36,779 nucleotides of DNA from Dyella ginsengisoli LA-4 (GTDB taxonomy: Bacteria; Pseudomonadota; Gammaproteobacteria; Xanthomonadales; Rhodanobacteraceae): NCBI RefSeq assembly GCF_000334915.1, contig NZ_AMSF01000068.1, positions 1 through 36,779 of the forward strand. Direction: 5' to 3'. Numbering within the stretch: position 1 is the stretch's first letter; each line of letters starts with the position of its first letter. Below, one piece after another: positions 8,599 through 17,449 of the stretch. Below the pieces are notes generated by a model. That model was given only the letters and a program-made list of their open reading frames with translations, had not been told where the DNA came from and searched no databases. Position numbers and translations under genes: made by a program.

Positions 8599-10890
8599 TC
8601 AGAAGCGGAAGTTGACGGTCAGCATCGCCGAGCGCGGCGCGCCGGGGGTATAGCGGTAGCCGCTCTTGTTGATCGCGGCGACGTAGGACTTGTCGAACAG
8701 GTTGTAGAGATTCAACTGCAGGTCGACACGCCGGTTGACCGGGTAGCTGGCCATCGCGTCGAACACCCAGTACGCATCGGCGTAGGCCGGCGTTCCGATC
8801 GCGCCGTCGCTGCCGCGCTTGAGCTTGCCCGAGTACCGCGCGCCGCCGCCGACGGTCAGGCCGAAGGGGAGGTGGTAGGTGCTCCAGGCGGTGAACGCGC
8901 TCTTCGGGGTATAGGCCAGGGCCTCGGAGCCGTCCTCGGCAACCGCCGTGCCGTTCACCACCTTGGCATCCATCGTGGTGAGGCCGGCGCTGACCGCCCA
9001 GTTCCTGGTGATTTCGCCGACCGCGGTCAGCTCCACGCCCTGCACCCGCTTCTTGCCGATCTGGTAGTACGCCGAGGTGTCGACCGGGTCCTGCACCAGC
9101 TCGTTGCTCACCGTGGTGCGATACAGCGCGCCGGTGACCAGCAGGCGGCCGTCGAGCAGGTTCCATTTGGTGCCCAGTTCGATGGTGCGGGCCTTCTGCG
9201 GGTCGAGGTCGGGGTTGTCCAGGCTGTTGGCGGAACTGCTCAGGGTGAGCGTGCTGCCGCCCGGTGGCTCCTGCGACTGGGCGAGGTTGAGGTAGACGCT
9301 GCCGTCGGGCGTCGGCTTGTACAGCACGCCCAGCTTGTAGTTGGGCAGGCTGCCGCTCTTGCGGGCATCCACTCCGGGCACGACGCTGCCCGCCGGCAGG
9401 CTGCCGCAGGACGGGCCGCGGCGTCCGCCGCAGACCACCATGCTGGAGAAGTCGGTGGTGTAGCGGTCCAGCCGTGCCCCGGCGTTCACCTGCCAGTGCC
9501 GGCCGAACTTCAGCGTGTCGAACAGGTAGGCGGCCACGGTGTTGGTCTTGCCCGAGCTGTAGGCGCCGTTGCGTGCGTACAGCAGGCCGCCGACGCTGGA
9601 GTCCGGGTGGTAGAGATTCGCCGCCGGCCAGGCGCTGCCGTCGATCGTGGCGATGCCGATCGTGGTGGCTTTCTCCTGCGACAGCTCGACGCCGGCGCTG
9701 AGGTCCTGCGTCATGGTGTCGCCGTCGATGTGCACGGTGACATTGGTCTGGTTGGCCAGGATGCGGTTGGCCTGGTGCTTGAACGTCGGGTTGCTGCGGG
9801 CGACCGTCCAGGTCGACGGGTCGGCCGGGTCCGGGGTGAGCAGATTGGCCGCCGAAGCCATGAACGAGGTCAGCAGGTAGTCCTGCCGGGTGCGGCCCCA
9901 GCGGGTGGTATTGCTCAGCGCGACATCCGTCGAGACATCGTGCTGAACGATCGCGGTGAACATGTCCGCGGTGACGTCGTCGTGGTCCTGCGAAGTGCCG
10001 TAGAAATTGCCCGTGTCCACCTTCGGTGCGTCGCCGATGTAGGGCCGGGTCGGGTCCGGGCTGGTGTAGCCGGGCAGGCCGATGGTGGAGACGCCGCCGT
10101 CGGGCACGTTGGTCTGCTTCACGTGCAGCGCGTCGAGGTAGACGCGGGTGGGGGTGCCGATGCCGAAGGCCAGCGACGGTGCGACGCCCCAGCGGTCGTT
10201 CTTCACTCGGTCGCGGCCCGGCGCGCCGCTGTTCTGGCCCATCACGTTGAGGCGGAAGGCCGAGTGCTCGCCCGTCTGCCGGTTCCAGTCCACGGTGCTG
10301 CGCCTGTGCTGGCCGCTGCCGTAGGACACCGAGGCCGTCACGCCATGGCCCAGCTGGGGCTGCTTGCTCACCATGTTGACCGCGCCGGTGGGGGCGGTGC
10401 GACCGTACTCGGTGCCGTCCGGTCCCTTGGTGACCTCGACCTGTTCGATGTTGAAGACGTCGCGCGAGATCGAACCGAGGTCGCGAACGCCGTCCACGAA
10501 GATGCTGCCGGAGGTGTCGAAGCCGCGCATGTAGATCGCATCGCCGGTGCTGGTAGAGCCGTTCTCGCCGACATAGAACGTACCCACGCCGGGGCTGTTG
10601 CGCAGTGCCTCGGTCAGCGTGGTCGCGCCCTGTTCCTGCAGCAGTTCCCTGCTGATCACGGTGATCGTCTGAGGCGTGTCCAGCAGCGGCTGGGTGAACT
10701 TGGGCGAGGACAGCGTATCGACGCGATAGTCCGGCGCGCGGTTGGCCTCGACCTTGAGGCCGGGCAGGGTGCGGGCCTGGGCGATCTGCGCGTCGGTGTC
10801 GACGGCACCCGCGGTCTGGGCGACGGCCATGCCGGCGAGCAGGGCGGCAGTGGTGGGAAGGGTGTGCTTGCGCGCGGTGATGAAAGCCAT
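8599..10890 (-). CDS. fiu: TonB-dependent catecholate siderophore receptor, Fiu type
   Basis: A 763-residue outer-membrane receptor that imports ferric catecholates using TonB energy. It has a signal peptide (cleavage near AVAQTAGA, residues 22-29), then a plug domain with PLLDTPQTITVIS, TTLTEALRNSPGV, YMRGFDTSGSIFVDGVRD and EVTKGPDGTEYGRTAPTGAV. A 22-strand barrel follows and ends in the outer-membrane signature MLTVNFRF with terminal Phe. Length and plug motifs agree with E. coli Fiu (about 760), and the adjacent piuC supports this subtype. The start is the ATG at 10890 with AAGGAC upstream; the in-frame extension to 11103 is non-signal sequence. The leader is about 140 bases if the promoter below is right. 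Substrate specificity is inferred, not shown. Confidence 0.95.
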   Translation of the reverse strand: MAFITARKHTLPTTAALLAGMAVAQTAGAVDTDAQIAQARTLPGLKVEANRAPDYRVDTLSSPKFTQPLLDTPQTITVISRELLQEQGATTLTEALRNSPGVGTFYVGENGSTSTGDAIYMRGFDTSGSIFVDGVRDLGSISRDVFNIEQVEVTKGPDGTEYGRTAPTGAVNMVSKQPQLGHGVTASVSYGSGQHRRSTVDWNRQTGEHSAFRLNVMGQNSGAPGRDRVKNDRWGVAPSLAFGIGTPTRVYLDALHVKQTNVPDGGVSTIGLPGYTSPDPTRPYIGDAPKVDTGNFYGTSQDHDDVTADMFTAIVQHDVSTDVALSNTTRWGRTRQDYLLTSFMASAANLLTPDPADPSTWTVARSNPTFKHQANRILANQTNVTVHIDGDTMTQDLSAGVELSQEKATTIGIATIDGSAWPAANLYHPDSSVGGLLYARNGAYSSGKTNTVAAYLFDTLKFGRHWQVNAGARLDRYTTDFSSMVVCGGRRGPSCGSLPAGSVVPGVDARKSGSLPNYKLGVLYKPTPDGSVYLNLAQSQEPPGGSTLTLSSSANSLDNPDLDPQKARTIELGTKWNLLDGRLLVTGALYRTTVSNELVQDPVDTSAYYQIGKKRVQGVELTAVGEITRNWAVSAGLTTMDAKVVNGTAVAEDGSEALAYTPKSAFTAWSTYHLPFGLTVGGGARYSGKLKRGSDGAIGTPAYADAYWVFDAMASYPVNRRVDLQLNLYNLFDKSYVAAINKSGYRYTPGAPRSAMLTVNFRF

Positions 10891-11038
10891 GCCGATGTCC
10901 TTGTTGCTTCGGTTCGCCGGTCCGGTCGGCTGCTGCGGGCAAAGCGTCGCCGTCCGACGGCTCCCTCGAGGAGGCATCGGAGACCGGGGGTGGGTGGTGC
11001 GCTGGCGACCGTGGGGCGGGCTGTGCGCGGATGGCTCT

Positions 11039-11067
11039 ATGCTATCTAAATGAGAATGATTTGCAAC
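11039..11067 (-). promoter_or_regulatory. Fur box within the fiu promoter
   Basis: The minus strand reads TTGCAA, 16 bases, TAGCAT (11066-11039), a plausible sigma-70 promoter facing fiu. Between and overlapping these boxes is a Fur-box-like sequence (plus strand 11048-11066, AATGAGAATGATTTGCA core). It resembles the 7-1-7 Fur consensus. Iron-bound Fur would block polymerase here, as expected for a siderophore receptor. Confidence 0.75.
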
Positions 11068-11084
11068 AATATTCGCAGCGACGA

Positions 11085-11117
11085 CAAAGAAAAGGCCCCG
11101 CACTCGCGTGCGGGGCC
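11085..11117 (-). terminator. Rho-independent terminator after the first M13 peptidase gene
   Basis: On the minus strand a perfect 10-bp stem GGCCCCGCAC / GTGCGGGGCC with a GCGA loop is followed by TTTTCTTT. It lies 39 bases past the stop codon at 11157 and separates this gene from the fiu promoter. Confidence 0.88.
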
Positions 11118-11155
11118 GTGTGGCTCAACCAGGCCGGGCCGTGGCCCGGTGGGGA

Positions 11156-11258
11156 ATTACCAGATCTTCACCTGCTGGTCGCCGGAGCGGACCATCGGAT
11201 CGGTCGGCTTGCACTGGAACGCGGTGGCGAACGCCGGCATGTTCGACGGCGCGCCGAT
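11156..11258. repeat. 103-bp exact direct repeat, copy 1 (3' end of M13 gene)
   Basis: The sequence is base-for-base identical to 13371-13473. It covers the last 34 codons and stop of this M13 gene. Identity ends abruptly at its inner end, where the two proteins diverge (AIGAPSN onward is identical). Confidence 0.93.
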
Positions 11259-13271
11259 TGCACGCAGCGAGGCCGGTGCGTGCGGATCGGTGTTCAGGCG
11301 CAGCAGCGCTTCCTTCTCGCGGATGTTGCCGCGCCACACGCGGGCCCAGTTGAGGAAGAAGCGCTGGTCCTCGGTGTAGCCGTCGATCTTCTTGCCGGCT
11401 TCCTCCGGATGCTGCTTCAGCGCCTGCTGCAGGGCGTCGTAGGCCACGTTCAGGCCGCCCAGGTCGGCGATGTTCTCGCCCAGGGTCAGCTTGCCGTTGA
11501 CGTGCGCGTCCGGCTTGTCCTTGATCGGCGTGTAGGCGTTGAACTGCGCCACCAGCTTGTCGGTGCGGGCGTCGAACTTGGCGCGGTCTTCCTTGGTCCA
11601 CCAGTTCACGTTGTTGCCGGCGCCGTCGAACTGGCTGCCCTCGTCGTCGAAGCCGTGGCTGGCCTCGTGGCCGATCACCGCGCCGATGCCGCCGTAGTTG
11701 ATCGCGTCGTCCGCCTTGGCGTCGAAGAACGGCGGCTGCAGGATCGCGGCCGGGAAGTTGATCGTGTTGTCGGTCGGGTTGTAATACGCGTTGACCGTCT
11801 GCGGGGTCATGCCCCACTCCTTGCGGTCGGTCGGCTTGCCGATCTTGTCGATGTCGTAGCGGTAGTTGAACTTACCGGCCGCCATCACGTTGGCGTAGAA
11901 GTTGTCCGGGGTGACGCTCAGGCCGTCCCAGCTGCGCCACTTGTCCGGGTAGCCGATCTTCGGCAGGAAGGTGTTCCACTTGGCGATCGCCTTTTCCTTG
12001 GTCTCGGCGCTCATCCAGTCGAGGTTCTCGATGCGCGCCTTCAGCGCGTTGCGCACGTTGTCGACCAGTTCCTGCGCGCGGGCCTTGGCTTCCGGGGTGA
12101 ATTCCTTCTTCACGTACAGCTCGCCCAGCGCCATGCCCATCGCGCCGTTCACCGTGCCCAGCACGCGCTTCCACAGCGGCTTCTGCTCCGGCTGGCCGGA
12201 GAGCGTCTTGCCGTAGAAGTCGAACCGGTTGTCCTGGAACGCGGTGCTCAGGTAGGGCGAAGCGTCGTCGATCACGTGGAAACGCAGGTAGGCCTGCCAC
12301 TGCGAGGCAGGGGCCTTGGCGAGCAGCTTGTCGAACTCGGCGAAGAACGCCGGCTGCGACAGCGAGAAGCCCTTGTCGACGGTCACGCCCTGGTCCTTGA
12401 AGAACTGCTCCCACGCGAAGTGCGGGGTGACCTTGTCCGCGTCCTTCACGCTGACGAAGTGGTACTGGTTCGACGGATCGCGCAGCTCCACCGGCGCCAG
12501 CGAGGCCTTGGCCAGCTCGGTCTCGAACGCCATCACCTCATCGGCCTGCTTCTTCGCGTCGGCCTCGGACACGCCGGTCAGCTCCAGCGTCTTGGCGATG
12601 TAGTCGAGGTAGGCCTTGCGCTCGTCGGCATGCTTCGGATCGAGGTAGTAGTCCTTCGTCGGCAGGCCCAGGCCGCTCTGGAAGGTGTAGCCGATCTGCG
12701 TCTCGGCGTGCTTGAAGTCGGCGCCGGAGCCGAACGCGAACACCTGCTGGTCGCCGTCGGCGAAGCTCTTCATCAGGTAGTCGGCGACGTCCCTGCCGTT
12801 CTTGAGCCCGGCGATCGCCTCGAGCTTGGGCTTGATCGGATCGAAGCCTGCCTTGTCGCGGGCCGCCTCGTCCATGCCGGACTGGTACAGGTAGCCGATC
12901 TTCTGTTCGATCGATCCGGCCGGCGCGCTGGCGGCGTTCTTGGCGGCGTTCTCGACGATCTCGTGCTGGGTGTTGAGGCTGTCATCGGCCAGCTTGTCGA
13001 AGGCGCCCCAGCGGGTGCGGTCGGAAGGAATCGGGTTGGCGGCCACCCACTTGGCGTTGACGAAGGTGTTGAAGTCCTGGCAGGCCTCGCTGGCCGGGCC
13101 GAGTTCACTCACGTCGAAGACGCTCTTGTTTGCCGGTGCGGCCGCGGTGGCTGCGGTAGCGGCCTTGGCCGGCGCGGCCGGGGCGGCGGCCTGCTCATGC
13201 TTGCCGCAGGCGGTGAGGGACAGGGTGAGCGCCAGCGCAAGCGCGGTCGGCTTCAGGAAGGAATGGGACAT
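11157..13271 (-). CDS. M13 family (neprilysin/PepO-like) metallopeptidase lipoprotein, copy 1
   Basis: A 704-residue zinc endopeptidase of family M13. It has a lipoprotein signal with lipobox LSLTAC (lipidated Cys22), an Ala-rich linker, the M13 N-terminal domain starting near SEACQDFNTFVNAKW, and the C-terminal catalytic domain. Zinc-site residues are HEASH (535-539) and the third ligand Glu599 in GENIADLGG. The C-terminus has the family's NMPAFATAFQC and ends CKPTDPMV...VKIW. It is presumed tethered to an envelope membrane in the periplasm, cleaving peptides below about 5 kDa, as known for M13 enzymes. The start is chosen at the lipoprotein signal; longer in-frame sequence runs into the upstream terminator. 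It is a tandem duplicate of the next gene, separated by a terminator, so each copy is probably transcribed alone. Confidence 0.95.
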   Translation of the reverse strand: MSHSFLKPTALALALTLSLTACGKHEQAAAPAAPAKAATAATAAAPANKSVFDVSELGPASEACQDFNTFVNAKWVAANPIPSDRTRWGAFDKLADDSLNTQHEIVENAAKNAASAPAGSIEQKIGYLYQSGMDEAARDKAGFDPIKPKLEAIAGLKNGRDVADYLMKSFADGDQQVFAFGSGADFKHAETQIGYTFQSGLGLPTKDYYLDPKHADERKAYLDYIAKTLELTGVSEADAKKQADEVMAFETELAKASLAPVELRDPSNQYHFVSVKDADKVTPHFAWEQFFKDQGVTVDKGFSLSQPAFFAEFDKLLAKAPASQWQAYLRFHVIDDASPYLSTAFQDNRFDFYGKTLSGQPEQKPLWKRVLGTVNGAMGMALGELYVKKEFTPEAKARAQELVDNVRNALKARIENLDWMSAETKEKAIAKWNTFLPKIGYPDKWRSWDGLSVTPDNFYANVMAAGKFNYRYDIDKIGKPTDRKEWGMTPQTVNAYYNPTDNTINFPAAILQPPFFDAKADDAINYGGIGAVIGHEASHGFDDEGSQFDGAGNNVNWWTKEDRAKFDARTDKLVAQFNAYTPIKDKPDAHVNGKLTLGENIADLGGLNVAYDALQQALKQHPEEAGKKIDGYTEDQRFFLNWARVWRGNIREKEALLRLNTDPHAPASLRAIGAPSNMPAFATAFQCKPTDPMVRSGDQQVKIW

Positions 13272-13312
13272 GGATATCTCTCTGGCGGAAACGGGAGCCG
13301 GTCCGGAGACCG

Positions 13313-13362
13313 GAAAAGACAACCGCCCCGTCATGCCGCCGGTGGGCGGCATGACGGGGCGG
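13313..13362 (-). terminator. Terminator between the two M13 genes
   Basis: Arms at 13323-13340 and 13345-13362 are perfect 18-bp inverted copies around a 4-base loop. On the minus strand the stem is followed by TTGTCTTTTC, a modest U-rich tail. It lies 9 bases after the stop of the second M13 gene. Confidence 0.75.
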
Positions 13363-13370
13363 CAAGGGCG

Positions 13371-13473
13371 ATTACCAGATCTTCACCTGCTGGTCGCCGG
13401 AGCGGACCATCGGATCGGTCGGCTTGCACTGGAACGCGGTGGCGAACGCCGGCATGTTCGACGGCGCGCCGAT
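13371..13473. repeat. 103-bp exact direct repeat, copy 2 (3' end of second M13 gene)
   Basis: Identical to 11156-11258. It includes the stop codon and the last 34 codons of the second M13 gene. Confidence 0.93.
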
Positions 13474-15495
13474 CGCGCGGAATTTCTCCGGCGAATGCGG
13501 GTCGGCGTTGAGGTAGACCATCTGCGCCTTGTCGCGGATCGAGCCACGCCACACGCGGGCCCAGTTGAGGAAGAAGCGCTGGTCCTCGGTGTAGCCGTCG
13601 ATCTTCTTGCCGGCCTCCTCGGGGTGGTTCTTCAGCGCGGTCTGCAGCGCGTCGTAGGCGATGTTCAGGCCGCCCAGGTCGGCGATGTTCTCGCCCAGGG
13701 TCAGCTTGCCGTTGACGTGCAGGTCCGGATGGCTGGGGATCGGCGCATAGGCGTCGAACTGCTTGACCAGCTTGTCGGTGCGGGCGTCGAACTTGGCGCG
13801 GTCTTCCTTGGTCCACCAGTTCTCGTTGTTGCCGTCGCCATCGAACTGGCTGCCCTGGTCGTCGAAGCCGTGGCTGGCCTCGTGACCGATCACTGCGCCG
13901 ATGCCGCCGTAGTTGATCGCGTCGTCGGCGTTGGCATCGAAGAACGGCGGCTGCAGGATCGCGGCCGGGAAGTTGATCGTGTTGTCGGTCGGGTTGTAGT
14001 AGGCGTTGACCGTCTGCGGGGTCATGCCCCATTCCTTGCGGTCGGTCGGCTTGCCGATCTTGGCGATGTCGTAGTCGTAGTTGAACTTGCCCGCCGCTTC
14101 CATGTTGGCGTAGTAGTCGCCCTTGCTGATGGTCAGGCCATCCCAGCTGCGGAACTTGTCCGGGTAGCCGATCTTCGGCAGGAACTTGGACCACTTGTCC
14201 AGCGCCTTGGCCTTGGTCTCGGCGCTCATCCAGTCGAGATTCTCGATGCGGGTCTTCAGCGCATTGCGCACGTTGTCGACCAGCTTCTCCGCGCGCTCCT
14301 TGGCTTCCGGCGGGAAGTACTTGGCCACGTACAGTTCGCCCAGGGCCATGCCCATCGCGCCGTTGACCGATCCCAGCGCCAGCTTCCACTGCGGCTTCTG
14401 CTGCGGCTGGCCGCGCAGGGTCTTGCCGTAGAAGTCGAACTGCGCGTCGACGAACGGCTGCGACAGCGCGGAGGCGGCGCCGGAGATCGTGCGGGCCTTG
14501 AGGTAGGCCTTCCACTCGGCCAGCGGGGCCTTGGCCAGCAACTGGTCGAACTCGGCGAAGAACTTCGGCTGCGACAGCGAGAAGCCCTTGTCGACGGTGA
14601 CGCCCTGTGCCTTGAAGAAGCCGTTCCAGTCGAAGTGCGGGGTGACCTTGTCCGCTTCCTTCACCGTGACGAAGTGGTACTGGTTTTCCGGCTTGCGCAT
14701 CTCCACGCGCGGCACCGAGTGCGCGGCCAGCTCGGTTTCGAACTTCATCGCCAGGTCGGCCTGCTTGGCCGCATCGGCCGGCTTGTCACCGGTCAGCTCG
14801 AACAGCTTGGCGAGGTACTTCACGTAGGCGTCGCGCAGGTCCTTCTGCTTCGGATTGCTGTAGTAATCCGGGGTGGGCAGGCCCAGGCCGCCCTGCTCGG
14901 CGTAGCCGATCTGGATCTTGGCGTCCTTGAAGTCGGCGCCGGAGCCGAATCCGAACACCGCACCGTCGCCCTTGGCAAAGGACTGGTTGAGCCAGGCGGG
15001 CAGGTCCTTGTTCGACTTCAGCGCATCGATGCCGGCCAGATCCTTTTTGATCGGGTCGAAGCCGGACTTGTTGCGCGCGTCCATGTCCATCGCGGAGGCG
15101 TACAGCCAGCCGATCTTCTGCTCGATCGAGCCTGCCTTGGCGCTGTCGGCGTTCTTGGCGGCGTCCTCGACGAGCTGGTGCTGGTCGGCCAGGCTCTTTT
15201 CATAGAGCACGTTGAACGAGCCCCACGAGGTCTGGTCGGCCGGGATCGGGTTGGCGGCGATCCACTTGGCGTTGACGAAGGTGTTGAAGTCCTGGCAGGC
15301 CTCGCTGGACGGCCCCAGTTCGCCGACGTCGAACACGCTCTTGGGAGCGGCCGGCGCGGCGGCCGCGGCGACCGTAGCGGCCTTGGCCGGTGCGGTCTCG
15401 GCAGGCTTGGCCGCTTCCTCGTGCTTGCCACAGGCCGAGAGCGAGAGCGCGAGGCTGACGCCGAGCGCGAGCGGTTTCAGGAACGGCTTGGTCAT
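13372..15495 (-). CDS. M13 family metallopeptidase lipoprotein, copy 2
   Basis: A 707-residue paralogue of the preceding M13 peptidase with the same architecture: lipobox LSLSAC (Cys22), Ala/Pro/Lys-rich linker to about residue 60, N-terminal M13 domain, and catalytic domain with HEASH (538-542) and Glu602 in GENIADLGG. The C-terminal tail is identical to copy 1. The two proteins are similar throughout but differ most in the linker and in the N-terminal domain that shapes the substrate chamber, so they may differ in substrate range. The start at 15495 begins the lipoprotein signal; the 5' region 15496-15612 must hold its promoter. Both copies have intact active sites, so neither looks like a pseudogene. 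Confidence 0.95.
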   Translation of the reverse strand: MTKPFLKPLALGVSLALSLSACGKHEEAAKPAETAPAKAATVAAAAAPAAPKSVFDVGELGPSSEACQDFNTFVNAKWIAANPIPADQTSWGSFNVLYEKSLADQHQLVEDAAKNADSAKAGSIEQKIGWLYASAMDMDARNKSGFDPIKKDLAGIDALKSNKDLPAWLNQSFAKGDGAVFGFGSGADFKDAKIQIGYAEQGGLGLPTPDYYSNPKQKDLRDAYVKYLAKLFELTGDKPADAAKQADLAMKFETELAAHSVPRVEMRKPENQYHFVTVKEADKVTPHFDWNGFFKAQGVTVDKGFSLSQPKFFAEFDQLLAKAPLAEWKAYLKARTISGAASALSQPFVDAQFDFYGKTLRGQPQQKPQWKLALGSVNGAMGMALGELYVAKYFPPEAKERAEKLVDNVRNALKTRIENLDWMSAETKAKALDKWSKFLPKIGYPDKFRSWDGLTISKGDYYANMEAAGKFNYDYDIAKIGKPTDRKEWGMTPQTVNAYYNPTDNTINFPAAILQPPFFDANADDAINYGGIGAVIGHEASHGFDDQGSQFDGDGNNENWWTKEDRAKFDARTDKLVKQFDAYAPIPSHPDLHVNGKLTLGENIADLGGLNIAYDALQTALKNHPEEAGKKIDGYTEDQRFFLNWARVWRGSIRDKAQMVYLNADPHSPEKFRAIGAPSNMPAFATAFQCKPTDPMVRSGDQQVKIW

Positions 15496-15612
15496 GGGAT
15501 TCCCTCTGTGGATGATCCGGATACGGGTGGAACTGGAAACGACGGGCCCGCCGGCGCTGGACCGCCGGGCATGACTTTCGACGCTAGGTCAAGAGTCATG
15601 GTCCAGACAGTG

Positions 15613-17436
15613 TCAAAGGTCAGGGGTGGGGGAGGCGGCCGGCCGGGCGTCGACGCCGGCACCGCGCAGCGTGCGCAGCTGGCTGGGGTCGAGCCGGAGA
15701 ACCGGGTAGGCGCCCACGGCCTGCGCTGCATACCAGGGCGAGCGACGGTAGAACCAGTCCAGCCGCTCGCGCGGACTGGCGGCAAACGCCGGGTCGGTGG
15801 CGAGCCGTTGCTGGAACCGGGTCGCCAGCGCCGGGTCGCGGGCCAGCATGTCGCGGGCGAGTCTTTCCAGCACGCGGGGTTCGCCGTACTCCTTGGCCTC
15901 GAAGACGGCACCCAGATAGCCCCAGCGCAGCAGCGAGTCGGGCGCCTGCGGTTCCAGCAGTTCGATGGCAACGTTCGCTGCGCGCTGGTCCATCGGCACG
16001 ATCACCGAGCCCGGCGGCAGCGTGACGGTGCGGGTCACCGGCGCGACGTCCACCGAGCGCAGCATGTGATGGCCTTCGAACGGCGAATCGGCCCATTCCG
16101 GACGGTCGAGCTGGTAGCTGCCGGCGGTGACGGTCACGGCGTGGTCGAGCCGCTGCATCGCGACGCCGTGCGCAGCCAGGCGGTCGATCATCACCGACCA
16201 TTGCGCCGGCACCACGTAGGCGGCCGGCGGCGTGATCGAGAGGTCCGGCAGCAGCGCGTTCCAGTTCGGGATGGTCCAGGTACGCGGCTGGTGCGGGTCG
16301 TAGCGGATCCAGCCCGCGCCCGAGATGTCGCTGGGCGTGACGGTGAACGCGTAGCCCTTGAACACGTGCGGCGTCGACTCGGGCGAGAGTTTGAAGGTGA
16401 GCGGTACGCGCGCATCGGGTCGGCCGGCGCGGGCGATCACGCGGGCATCGGCGGCGGCATCCGCCGCGAGCAGCGGCTTGGGATCGGCGTCGATCCGCGC
16501 CAGCAGCAGTTGCACCAGGTCGTAGACGGCGCGCACGCGCACCGCGTACGGCTTGAGCATGTGCGTCTCGATCAGCAGTGCCGGCCGGTTCTGCAGGGCC
16601 GCGTAGCCGGTGGAGAAGCGCGGGCCGGAGCCGAAGTTCACGATGCCCCTGGTCGGATCGCGGCCGTCCTTGAACTCGAGGTAGATCGAAGCGAGGTGGC
16701 CGCGCTTCTCGTAGGCCGGCAGGGTGTGGTCCATCAGCGCCTGCTGCCAGGCGGCGACGCCGGGATCGAGCTTGTGCGGGTCCTCGGTGTACCAGGTCAG
16801 GTCGTAGGGATAGTCGGCGCCGTCGGTGGTGTGCACGTCGATCAGGAAATCCGGCAGCCAGTGCTGCCAGAGCCTAAGCCACGCGCGCATCTCCGGCGCG
16901 TCGGCCTTGATGTAGTCGCGGTTGAGGTTGAGGTACTGCGACTGGCCACGGAAGCCCTGGCTTTCCGGGCCGTTCTGGTTGATGCGGTGGTATGGCGAGC
17001 TGTTCTCGTGGCCGTCCACGCTGAATACCGGGATGAACACCAGCACCACGTGATCGAGCAGGTGCGGCCACTTGCCGGTGACGGCGATATCGCGCAGCAG
17101 CATCAGGCCGGCGTCCTTGCCCTCGATCTCGCCCGGATGGATGCCGGCCTGCACCAGCACCACGGCCTTGTGCGTGGCGCGCGCGGCGGCCGGGTCGAAC
17201 GTGCCGTCGTCGCTGGCGATCACCGCGGTCATCGGTCGGCCCTCCGGCGTGGTGCCGAAGGTCACCAGTTTCAGCCGGCCCGGCGCGGCGCGCTGCAGGC
17301 GCTCGAGGTAGGCGAGGGTGTCGGCGTAGCTGGGCGTGGTGCGGAAGTGCGTCGCCTCCGCGGGGGTGGTCCAGTCGGTGGCCTGGGCGCCGAGGGTGGC
17401 GAGGCCGAGCAGGCCGGCGAGGATCGGTCGGAGCAT
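15613..17436 (-). CDS. Exported M14 family zinc carboxypeptidase
   Basis: A 607-residue protein with a signal peptide (MLRPILAGLLGLATLGAQAT) followed by an M14 carboxypeptidase domain. Zinc ligands are His100 and Glu103 in AGIHPGEIEGKD and His202 in LIDVHTTDGAD. NLNRDY at about 170-174 fits the substrate-carboxylate Asn-Arg pair. The catalytic Glu is probably in the later LLIETHM segment. The last 200 residues are a C-terminal extension with no motif that I recognise. Such enzymes remove C-terminal residues from peptides in the periplasm. It follows the DUF502 gene by 13 bases on the same strand. With the two M13 enzymes downstream it forms a run of exported zinc peptidases. Confidence 0.9.
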   Translation of the reverse strand: MLRPILAGLLGLATLGAQATDWTTPAEATHFRTTPSYADTLAYLERLQRAAPGRLKLVTFGTTPEGRPMTAVIASDDGTFDPAAARATHKAVVLVQAGIHPGEIEGKDAGLMLLRDIAVTGKWPHLLDHVVLVFIPVFSVDGHENSSPYHRINQNGPESQGFRGQSQYLNLNRDYIKADAPEMRAWLRLWQHWLPDFLIDVHTTDGADYPYDLTWYTEDPHKLDPGVAAWQQALMDHTLPAYEKRGHLASIYLEFKDGRDPTRGIVNFGSGPRFSTGYAALQNRPALLIETHMLKPYAVRVRAVYDLVQLLLARIDADPKPLLAADAAADARVIARAGRPDARVPLTFKLSPESTPHVFKGYAFTVTPSDISGAGWIRYDPHQPRTWTIPNWNALLPDLSITPPAAYVVPAQWSVMIDRLAAHGVAMQRLDHAVTVTAGSYQLDRPEWADSPFEGHHMLRSVDVAPVTRTVTLPPGSVIVPMDQRAANVAIELLEPQAPDSLLRWGYLGAVFEAKEYGEPRVLERLARDMLARDPALATRFQQRLATDPAFAASPRERLDWFYRRSPWYAAQAVGAYPVLRLDPSQLRTLRGAGVDARPAASPTPDL

Positions 17437-17449
17437 GCGGCGTCGATTC

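Noticed and set aside
8455-11049. An 864-codon plus-strand frame opposite fiu
   Set aside because: Antisense shadow of the receptor gene; composition is biased and it has no recognisable domain.
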